DNA of 64,000 nucleotides from Clytia hemisphaerica. Lineage: Eukaryota > Cnidaria > Hydrozoa > Leptothecata > Clytiidae. Positions 40,001 to 52,000 of the stretch are shown here, in pieces. Under the pieces are notes generated by a model. The model saw only the letters and a program-made list of their open reading frames with translations. It made no database searches and was not told the DNA's origin. Position 1 is the stretch's first letter. Each line of letters begins with the position of its first letter. The position numbers were made by a program, and so were the translations under genes. The DNA is taken from contig CACVBU010000682.1 in assembly GCA_902728285.1 (NCBI GenBank), forward strand, positions 1,101,005 through 1,165,004. Direction: 5' to 3'.

Positions 40001-43000
40001 CTAGCATGGAGTCAATATTGTGTCAAACATGCTACAATGCTTCTGAAAAAACTGTATCTGAAACCATATGCAATATTAAATTCCACGATCGCTTTCTTCA
40101 TTATTCAATCGAAAACGAAATTTCAAGGTTGGTGAATGATCCCCATGGAGAGTTGCTTGAAAGTCTATACGACTGTGGAAACTGCCCAAATCAAACAAGG
40201 GCTACAAAAAGTAAGACTATGATCAAGATATCTGACTTTTTAATTATATCATTGGGTTTATTTTGTTATGATTCTGTTTCGAGCACTACCCAAAAATTTG
40301 TACCCAACTTGAATATTGAAATGCAGTTTGAAAATGTTTTACTTGGACATCTTAATTTGCAGGCTGTCATTTATCATCACGGTGATAGACCTGACAGTGG
40401 TCACTATACTGCTGCTGTAAAATATGGAGATATGTGGTATTTGGCTGACGATGAAAAAGTTTCAAAAATACAAAATCCCAATTTCAACTGCACAGCCAAT
40501 GATGCGATCGCACCTTATTTGCTAATCTATAAAAAGTCTGAGAATGTTTCGACACCTACTCAAAATATTAATGCAAATCAGCAAAATACACATTGTTGTG
40601 ACCCATTACCTTCAAAGTTACCAGTTGCTCATACAAAACTTATTGCGAATAAGAAGGTTTACCAACATGATAAAACTGATAGAGACTTGCTTAAACAATG
40701 TGATTTTAATGATGTTAGCTTCCTACCACCTATTGAAAATGAATCATGTGTAGCAAAAAGAAAACGTAGGAAAACAATGCGACTCGAAATAAAACAAAAA
40801 CGAATTCGTTTAAATCCAGAGAGCAATAAATTGCCAGCTACAGATTTCGTCCATTTCAAAAGTAATGAACTAAGATCAAATTTTGATTTTAAAATGGGAT
40901 CCATTTCTTCTACTACAATTGGCAGTAATTCAGAAAATGATGGTAATGTAAGAGTGCCATTACAAAAAAAAATTATATCTAAAAAAGAAGAATCAAATAA
41001 TTTCAATGATAAAAAAAGTTTACATTCAAACAATATGAAATTTAAATCTAATATAAAAAAGTCTAAGGTGAATCATCAAAATACTAAATCACTTCAGCAA
41101 CAGTATCAAAACATGAAAAAAGTCGACTTTCAACGAACTGTTATATTATCTGATACCCTACAACAATCTATTAGTGGTGCGAACAAAACCCTACGGCTAG
41201 ACAATATTATTAATAATGTGTTTTTTAAAACTGAGGTTAATTATCCTGTGAAGACATCTTATTCTGACCACAACACCAATTGTAATGATAGCGTTGCAAC
41301 AATCAAAAAGCAACTTATTGCTCCTAGAGATAACATTCACAAAAAATACTCAGACACTCAACAAAGTAATCCTTTGCAAAATAACAATGACATTGAAATG
41401 ATTGATCAGCCTCTACCATCCTGCAATGATATCCCTTCATGTGTCCACAATCATAATGATATTCAAATTCATGAAAATGTTCTGGTAAAGGAGGCAATTG
41501 AAAGTTTCATTGAAGGAGAAGAAAAACATACTGTTGCCACATGTATTACATGTCGAGAAGTCAGACCAGTATTTTTTACATTTCTTCCCAAAAAGGAAAG
41601 AACCTCTAATTATTGGCAAGTAAAAGAACAACGATGTACAAGGTGCAATGATGAATTTAAACAAAACTAAAAAAAACCAGGCACTTCTTTTTTCAGGGGC
41701 TTTATCACCCCATGTGGATTGCTTCAATGATGACCAAGGAAATTTGATGCACAATAATCAAAACTTTATTGATGTGCCTCCTTTTCTTAAAGGTTTAACT
41801 TTTGTTGAAACATTGCTTATTAGGAAAATATCAGTTGCTATTTATGTTCACTGCTTGAAGTATGGCATGTTAGCTTCAAAAGGTCATGCAGTTGCCATAC
41901 CTTCAAATCTGAAAATATTTACCAAATTACCTCAACTACCTTCTGAGATTGGAATCCTTTTAATAAGAAGTGGCACAAACAACTCAAAAGCATACATGGG
42001 TTCCAGGCAGAGAGTACAAGATGCTCTCATGGGTTTGCTTTTTGGTTACCCTAATTTTGGTTTGGACAATCCGCAACTTGGATATACCCAATATTCTGGT
42101 AAAAATCACATTTCTGGCAGAATTTTAAAGGGTAGGTATTTTTTGTATGAACCCAATGAGTGGTATCATGATGTCACAATTGAACAAAATCGCCTCCAAA
42201 GCATTCCTGAAAATCATGGAATTATTGAAGGACTTCCTATTGTTTCAGCTGGGAAGGGGAAAACTGAAGATGCCACTGAAGATAGAGGACCTGCTCCAGG
42301 GCAATTTGAAAAACTTGCTGTTGATGAAGAATTGACAACATCTTCAGGATTTGCAGCCCAGCTTACAAATTCTGATGCCGATGAAAATGTTAAGAATGCT
42401 TTGCGTGCATTTCTTGGGGAAAATAGTGATCTTGAAGAAATCCTTAACAATGGTGTGGTAGCTGACATGGGAAAATTGCATACAAGCAAAAGAGAGAAAC
42501 CCATCCCAGAGCTTTCAACTGAAGGATTTTTTACCATGTGCTATCCCCATATATTTGTCAATGGGGCCTGTGATATTACCATTAAAGCTGCAAGAAACTT
42601 AAAATTTGAGGACTGGTTAAGTCACATATACTTTTGTAAAGACAACCGTGTGCCTGCTCACAGATTCCTAAAGTTTCATCTTATGAATATCAGCTTGCGT
42701 AAAAAAGCTTTAGATCAAGGAAGTTTTTGTGTTAACCAACAAATAAATGAAAAACACATCACCCGGGACGAACTACTTCAACAACTAGAAGATCAAAATG
42801 AGTCAATCCCACGCAAGTTTTTATCAATGAGTGCTAACCTTGTAGACACTGCACCATATTGGCGGGAGAGAAAAAATGAATTGGATTCACTTTGCTTTTT
42901 TATGCTTAAAGAATTCCAGGTTTATCCCACTTATTTTGACACAAGCAGTTGTGCCGAGCACCATTGGCCTCAATTGCATAATCTTTTGATCAAATACCTT

Positions 43001-46000
43001 GCCGAAATTTATGGACAATCAGAACATGATATTACACATAAATTTACAAATGATTCCAAATATCGCCACCAGGTTATCTTACAGAACCAACATATTATCA
43101 CTTCATATTTTGATGTAAGACATCACAATTATAAAGACACAGTTTTAAAACAGCTTTTTCAATACGAAGAGTTTTGGACTCGCTATGAGTTTGCCAAATC
43201 ACGTGGTCAAATCCATTCTCATTCACTGTTCTTTTCAAAAGCTCATTATGAAATAGTCAAGGCAATATTATCCCAAGACATGAACAATCCATCTGTAAAT
43301 ATTGCCAAAGATCTAGAAAAATGGCTCCAAACAAACGAACTAAATCAAGAAGGTGTGTTTTTCTCCTCAATTTTGTTTCTATGCATCCTGCAGGAGGTGA
43401 TGTCCAAAACTTTCCAGATAAGCCGCCTGAATGGACTCCAAATACAAATCAATGGCCATTGCCTGAAGGAACTTTAAAAAATGTTGATGCTAATGTCTTG
43501 AAAAAATGTATTTTATGCCAAAAGAACCACGAAGAATTAAAATCATTTCATATTGATACAGTCAATAAGGTCATGCTACACTCTTGCAGTGCATATTGTC
43601 TCAGACGGAAAACTGTGACTACAAAAGAAAGGGATGAGGATGGCCAACCTATTCAAAATGTTGTTCGATACTGTAGGCATCATTTTGGTCAATACGATGA
43701 GAAGAGTAAAAGATCTGCTGGAAAAGAGACGAATCCTTTTGCAGCTACACTTACTCAAGGTGAAATACCAAGATATGAAGGGAGGAATGATCACCCGCGA
43801 ATGGTTCAACATATATTTCTAAGGCCTTTAACTTGGTCAGCCCAATGTGACACCCAACCCATTGTCTCAGAAGACTTATTAGCCCTAATTAAATATATAA
43901 CAGGGTATTGCTGCAAAGGCAACACAAGCACACAAGATCTAATTGGCATATATAAGCAAATACTTAATAAATCAGCACCAACAGTTTCTCTGAAGTCCGT
44001 AGCACAAAAGTTACTTTTGAAGACTGTTGGTTATGTAGACACACCATCCTCAGCTGCTGATTTTATTAATAGCAAAGGAAAATTATATAGTTGTAGCAGG
44101 AGATTTAAAAGAATTGGTTTAAGCGGTTACAGATTGTTTGATTCTAATGCTAAAGACGGTCAGGTTACAAAGAAAAATACACTTGATAAATTTCTTTCTG
44201 ACATAAGAAGAGAACAGGATGCTAATATTTCTTTGTTTGACTGGGCGAAAAAGTGTGATTGTCCAAAAAAATCCCCTTGCGGTAAAGACCATGTGCCTGT
44301 GTTTACTGGCTGCCAACGCTTTTGGGTTTGGCCAACGGGCGAAGACTTTGCTAAAGAGTTACTTATGAAATTTGCACCTGGCACTTGGAGGAATGTTGAA
44401 GATCTTAAATATGGCTTTGATATACCTACTCTGAGGCTTTAGCCACATTTTTAGACTCTGAAATCTGCCCAGACTCTGTCAGAATGATGTTACAGTTTGC
44501 CAAAGTAGAATATGATAAGAAAGTTGCAAAGCGTAGACGTGTTAACCACCAGCTAAATAATGAAACACACGAAGAGATTATATTTTCTCAGTCTTCTTTT
44601 GGAGGGAGCCAAGATAGTCAATCATCGCAAGACTCAGTCTTTGACACCATGGGAAACCTTCTTCTTAGAGATATTGCAACAGAACATAGGGCATCCATTG
44701 AAGAAGCCCCGGTCGAGCGAGGAAGAAGTTTTGTATAGTGGTGGGGATGATTATGACTGGTATAGCAATGGTTTGAGATGTTTGGGTGTTGAATCTTTTA
44801 CTGATACACAAATTGAAGAAACAAATATGTGGCTATCAGATGTATCAAAACAAGCCAATGAAGCATTTGTGAGAGAAGGGAGACTATGTAGTCTACCAGA
44901 TGTAGACCCGAAATTAGTGAATTCCATGCAAATGTTGATAGTTAATTACAATGTGAAAATTCTCTTGGAGTATGCCAGAGGTAATTTTAATGTTGGGTAT
45001 GAAAATTGTAAAAGGCTTATTGTCCAGGGCTGTGCGGGAACAGGAAAGTCCCAAGTTGTTAAAATTATCACACGACTGGTCCGTCGCTTGTTCAAATGTA
45101 ATCGAGCTGTTTTGAATGTTGCCCCAACAATAGGGACCGCGAAAGACGGGGGTAAAATGGAATGCAAATAGGTTTTGAAAAATTACTGAGTGTAAAATGA
45201 ATGACCTCTTTGAGTCCTCAAACCCCCATGATGTTATATTTGGAACTGGAAGAGAGCGCTGTTTGTTTTTTGGTATTCGTTTTTTCTGGAAAAAGCCACT
45301 TTGAGGGCTTTAGCTGTGCATTGAGAAATATGTAAAATTGGCTCAAAATTGGTATTCGAGAAATTCTACAGAATTGTCGATGCGTGTTTGTTTACAATTC
45401 GAAAGTGAAAGTCCACGGAGAGTGACAATCTGCCAGTCCGGCATACAGGAATTTCGATTCATTCGTACGGCAAACGAGAATTTTGAAAAAAAAATTGAAA
45501 AAATTAAAACTTTGTCTTGAGAACCTTCGTGCCAGTTTCAATGTTATAGCATTAATAGAAGTAAAAGTTATTGCAAAAAATGTATTTTTCGACATAACCC
45601 CCGGATTTTCACTTTTAAACCTATTTAACTATGATTTTTACAAAATCTCGTCCATGTTCAAGATGCATATTCGAGAACGGCTTCGATTTTGATGAAGACC
45701 CCTCATTTTTTTTCTTTTTTGATGCTCTTTCCAATGAGCATTGTTTCAATGCGCTAAAAACAATTTGAAAAAATCATCGCGGTCCCTACCAACAAGTGCA
45801 GCAGGTTTGCTTTTACCTGATGGAGGAACCATTCATTCCTGTGTTAACATTCCCAGAAAAAACAAAGAAAAAATAACTCTTGCTGATAGGCCCATGTCTG
45901 CTGATCAAAGTGATCATTTGAAAGGGTTAACACTCAATGATGATAGAAAGCAGCTCTCTCTGATGTGTCTTAATGCAGATGAAAGAGGAATGGTTGGACA

Positions 46001-49000
46001 GTACGTTTTAGCGTGGTTTCACCATCGGTTCTGTGAAATTTCATCTAATTTATTAGACATGGAGAGTGTTATACCATTTGGATGCATTCCAACTTTCAAT
46101 TTCTTTGGTGACATATTTCAACTGAGAGCTATTGGAGAACGTAATCTGTATGACAAGATCCTTGATTCTACAGATCCGATCGACATCGCTGGTGCTCTTG
46201 TGTACAGAAATATTGAAGATGTTTTTATATTAGAGGAAATCATGCGCCAACAACCCAACCAAGCAGCATTACTTAGACGCTTGGATAACCTTCGAACAGG
46301 TAATGTAACCAAAAAAGACTGGGAAGAAATAAACCAAAGGTGTTATGACAATCTGCCTAACGAAGAAAAAAGAAAATTTGATGATGAAACTTCAAATGTT
46401 ATTTGTTTTTAACAGAAACATGGAGAGAGGCTAATTGTTACAACCGCTCTGTTTTAAATTCCAAATATCACAACGGCAAAAGAGTGGTAAGTGCTGAATT
46501 TAAGTGTAATGGCTATGGACCACATCACAACACTGCTAAAGAGAGTTTATCACAAATTCCCAACAGAACTATCATTGCTGTCGGTTGTAGAGTTTATACT
46601 AACAAGAAATCAAGGTTGTATGACCAGGCTGGGGTTAAATAATGGTGCCATTGGAACAGTCATTAGTATCATCTATAAACCCAATTCTAAACCACCACAA
46701 ATGCCAGAAATTGTTATTATTGACTTTCCAAGATATAAAGGTCCAGTTTGGAATGAAAATCACCCGACTTGGGTTCCAATCACATCAAATGTTGTTAATT
46801 GTGAAAATGTTAAAAAATGCTGTAAACGTACTGGATTTCCATTGATTACTGGTTACGCCATCACTATTGCTAAATCACAAGGTATGACTATCGGACCCAA
46901 CCAACAAGTCACAAATGTTATAATTAAATTATCTCCTGAAACTAGGATGGAACAATTGAACTGTGGAACATCATACACGGCATTTTCACGTGTTACACAG
47001 GATGAAGATTGGTGCTTAGCAGAACCTGTTCCTTTGAACGTTTGGAATATCTTAATAGGAACCCACAACTTAAACTCAGGAAAGAAGAAGAAAAGAGACT
47101 TCAAAACCTTTCAGTAAAGACTGTTTCACAAAATACATGCTCTGTTGAACAATACTTAGAACTACTCAAAGAAGTTGATTCTTTTTTGTGATGATGGTAT
47201 AAATGATGCTGATTGTGCAGACCCTTCTTGCTCTAGATGTTTGATTCATAAGCATCAGTTATAAATGATAGAAAACATTAGTTACGAACAGTAGTATAAA
47301 ATGTTAAAGAAAAGTGATGATACGAATGATAATGTGGAAATTGTGTAATAGTTTTGCAATAACGAATATGTGTGAGACTTATGTAACTTGTTATTGGAGT
47401 TGGGCATTTATGTTAATGCATGTCTGGAAGGGTGGTAGGGAGGACCAGACACAATGAGTGTATGTTCCACTCAAATTTCATGAAATGACTCCATCTGATA
47501 TGTTAGCAGATGTACTATATATACCACACTTTTGAATGTTGATGTTATGTGTGGAAGTAACATTCATGCAATCTGATAAATTGTAGTCAAATTGCTGATG
47601 AATGTGAAAATTATCGAGTGTATGTTCCACTCGCATTTCATGAAATCACTCCATCTGATATGTTAGCGATGTACTATATATACCACACTTTTGAATGTTG
47701 ATGTTATGTGTGGAAGTAACATTCATGCAATCTGATAAATTGTAGTCAAATTGCTGATGAATGTGAAAATTATCGAGTGTATGTTCCACTCGCATTTCAT
47801 GAAATCACTCCATCTGATATGTTAGCAGATGTACCATGTATACCACACTTTTGAATGTTGATGTTATGTGTGGAAGTAACATTCATGCAATCTGATAAAT
47901 TGTAGTCAAATTGCTGATGAATGTGAAAATTATCGAGTGTATGTTCCACTCGCATTTCATGAAATCACTCCATCTGATATGTTAAGCAGATGTACCATAT
48001 ATACCACACTTTTGAATGTTGATGTTATGTGTGGAAGTAATAGTCATGCAATCTTATACATATATCATTATTGTATTATTTAAAGTTAATTTATTTTATT
48101 TTTCAGCGAAATACTAAAATGAAAGTCGAAAAAAGATTTAATAAGTTTCATTGCGAAAACAACCCCAAAGCTTCAACCCAGCAGACAGACTTTGTGGTCA
48201 ATAAGGAGCGTCAAGTGAGAGAGGAAATGGAGAGGCAGATTAAGGAGATGAAAGAACAACATGAGAGGGAAATGGCTAGATTGAGGGCAAGGATTGGAGA
48301 AGAACAGGACGAAGAAAATGAAGAAGAAAATGAAGATGAAGACGAAGACACGCTTTTTGAGGAAGACTCGCCACCAACAGATGTAAGCTTTAACAGTCAT
48401 CTTTAACCTATTGCCAAAATGATCATTTTCTCAACATTTATATTGTATTATCATTCACAAACAAGGGAACGATATTGTCATATCTTTTTAAAACGATAAT
48501 TCAACTTCAACTATGAATACAACTTCTGTTTTACAATTCTGTAAGAACCAACTTTAAATGATAACGAATTCTAATACTTTAGACTTCGAAAATAAAAGAT
48601 ACTTAAAAAGCAAGGAGGTTTCGTTAAACTGTATAGGAAGTATTGTTCGTCAACGAAAATCCTAAACCAAATAATTTTCTCCTTAACAAAATTTATATTT
48701 TAGGAACTTACACGCGAAGCCTTCAAGTTATATAGGGTCACTCACCCAGGGCCGCAATCCGATAACGCGTACAAAAAGTGGAAGAGTCTCGGCGGAGAAG
48801 ATGCCCCGTGGTTTGTTTGGCATGTGGGGAAGCGGGGCAGGGGTAGAACAAGAGGACGGGGAGGCAGAGGGAGTAGAGCGAGAGGACGGGGGCAGAGGGG
48901 TAAGCGTTTTGAGTAGGTTAGGAAGGAGTGATCGGGGTAGAGGGAATGTGGGTAGAGCTGGCAGGGGTGGTAGTATTGGTAAGAAGGTATGGGATAGGGA

Positions 49001-52000
49001 CTTTGGCGGGAGGGTTGTTTTCAATTTCAGGTTGAGAAGGGTGGTGTTGGTATTAATCATCTATGATAGCTGATTGGTAGTATGTATAAATCAATTCACC
49101 AAGACTGCTCATTGTATGCATAACACAACCACGCGGCGAAACTTTCATCTGATTAGCTGATTAATATATAACACCCCGTTTATCAACCTGAAAATTATAT
49201 ATTGTGTTATATCGTTCATTTTCTTCCATGGGCGTAGTTGTAGTGTTTAGACTTTCATAGATAGATGTAAGTTCTTCAGAATAGTACCAAAGATCCATAC
49301 ATTTTATATTACGGTAGGCAAATTTCATATGTACTGCTTTGAAAACATTATCTTTACCACTCTATCTAAATACCCCTGTTTCACACAAACCGGGTGNGGA
49401 GTTTAACAATAGTTTTTACAAATTGCATATTTTATAGTCTCCTGTGCAAGGTTTACACAGGTAAAGAAGTAGCTTTAGTCTTCTTATTGGTTTTATTATA
49501 TAGTCTGCTGTGCAAGGTTTACACAGTTATAGAAATAGCTTTATTATATAGTCTCCTGTGCAAGGTTTACACAGGTATGTATAAATAATTTCGCATAAAA
49601 CTGAAAGAAACTTATTTTATTAAGAGTACTCATGTTTTTGAACTTTTTGTACAATTGAATACTTTTGAAGCGTATTAGGTTTACTTTATGAAGGTAGTTA
49701 TAGTTCATCGTATATTTTTGGATCTCTTATGATTAAACTTACAATGCTGGGCAAAAGGTTTGTAGACTTCTATGATTTTTCATTTAGTGTGATGTTACAA
49801 TCAAAATGGTGATGAGAAAGGACAGTATTGAAAATCGGTCACTATTACACGTTACGAAAATTGGGTTGTATTATTAATTATCTTGAAATGAATGATTGCT
49901 TTCTTTTTAATACAAATTTTCCCTATGTAGTGATAATATCAATATCCAGCCGTCTCCGCTCCACAACCGTGAAGAAAAACCTTACTGGTTTGATCCTACT
50001 ACCTGAAGGTGACTTTCGCGGGAACTAATTTTCGGCAAAAAGAGGGTGTTTACCGCGAAAATCAGTTCCCGCTAAAATTAGTTCCCTTAAGGTATTAAAG
50101 ACTTACCCAATTTACATTTCAGTTGACGCTATCGAGTATTTCATCTGTTGGAAAATCGTAATGGATTCGTAATTCAAACCCGTCAGTAATTAGACACGGC
50201 AAAGAGAGAAACAGTGGTAGATGAAACTATTCAATCCATTATTTTGGGAATATTAGCACTGGCTTACAAAATTTTGCCCCCACCCCTACGAACAAATCCA
50301 TCTCAAATATTATAATCATTGCTCATTTAATGTGAGGAAATATCAAATGAATCGTTGTCACTCCTCTTTTTTTTTTGTCAGCCGTTTATTTCCAAGAACT
50401 CATTAGGTTGTTGTTTTTTTCTATTTTTTTATTTCAGAAACTTCTTCCCATCGTTACAGAAGACTACCAAGACCTAGAAGTTTATTTTTTACAAAGAAAT
50501 CATTAATATATGCTATATTAATATTTTTGTATCGGCGTTATCTATTATTATATGATGTAAATATACCACTATTCTACATTGCTTAACCTATTCAATGATT
50601 CACTCGGTCCTTGTTACCAAACTGCTCCAACGATTAGTTTAACAAATGAGATTAAGGAGAATTGAAATTAGCTTTTACGATTAACGGCTTTCCCAAAAGA
50701 ATGTTCTGGCTGCACCTTATTGGAAAATTTCCAAGCAACACACGAAAATTTCTTCCCTTAAATAAAAAGGTGTCAAAAATATATTTGCCTTTCCGTATCG
50801 AAAGGTCTAGATGTCGAATATTAAATAAGAGTGACACTTCTCGAGTCGAAAAGATGCCATTTCTGCATTATTTATACACTCAATTGTTCTTAGAAAAAAG
50901 CAAAGAATGCACCCACCCCTGTTTCAGTGACCCGGTGGCTTTTGTAATTTCACCGTGGATAACATTTTTCTTTGTAAATCCATTATAAGTTACCGGGGAT
51001 GGCACTAGGTTTGCGTGATAATGTGCCGCCCACGATTTTTGGCGGGCCCTTAGAGGGACCGAAACGGAGACTTAAAGCTAATTAAAGCTAAAGGGACTTA
51101 AATCGAGGAATAACCCACATTTTAGTGTTTTCATTACTTCCCTGTTTTTATTATTAAGACCATTTTACTTAAAACTTAGGCTTTTCAGGGTCACACTTTG
51201 GAATTTGAGCTGTTTTTACCGTGTTTTTTTTGTTTTTGTTTTTTGGCATTCTTTATGAAATTTGTCGTTTTTGTAAACTTTTAGTAATGCAGGATTTTTT
51301 AGATAGACACCCTCCATGACCCTATAAATATTTTGCTTGCAACTTGCGAATCGAGTGACCTGCCTGGAACGCTTCGCAATTCTTATACATATACACTAGT
51401 TTAAATCTTGAGCTTCACGTTATCATTTCTGCGAAGATCTGTTTTGAGCAAGCTAAGGATTCACATTCGTGGAATTATTATTGTGGTCTTTAAGATATAC
51501 TTCAAGATAATAAGTCTCCGTAAGCTATGCCTAAAAATCAATATTTTCCTAGCTACTTCTTATACTTAAACCTTTGCAAAGAAAATTAGCTCACCTTGTT
51601 CAGCAGAACGAGTTTGTATTCCCTTGATGGCTGGTCTTTGGTTAGTGTTTGAATCTGGTGGTCTAAAGTAAAATGGACAAAAAAATCTTATATTACTTAT
51701 TAAGGAGTAGGAAGTAGGAAGCAGGAAGACTTTAAGAATAACAACCTAGCTGATTTCACTTTCGTTTTCAAGCAAAAGGAAACGCGGTTTCGAATGTTTT
51801 GGCTGAATAACCAGGTCAGATTACAACATTCGCCATATTCCTTTAGAGCGGAGCGGAAAGTCCGCGTAATGGATGATCTGTTACGAGATTAGCTACATAA
51901 TAACATTAGATAAACGTTGAAACAGCTATCATACTCATGGGTAATATGACAGGTTTTTAACTTACTTGAACGTTAATGATATTTTCTCTTTCTTCACTGG

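Noticed and set aside
45338-45692. Small open frames inside the element at 45131-45788
   Set aside because: Short, overlapping on both strands, no transposase motif; the element looks non-autonomous.
48173-48400. Hydrophobic Phe-rich minus-strand frame
   Set aside because: Antisense of the acidic GAA/GAT run of the RGG unit; not a membrane protein gene.
48728-49073. Open frames of 90 and 110 codons on both strands
   Set aside because: Out-of-frame readings of the Arg/Gly-rich exon.
50995-51060. Possible Helitron 3' end (CACTAGG near GC-rich sequence)
   Set aside because: No proper hairpin at the right distance from CTAG and no matching 5' end.
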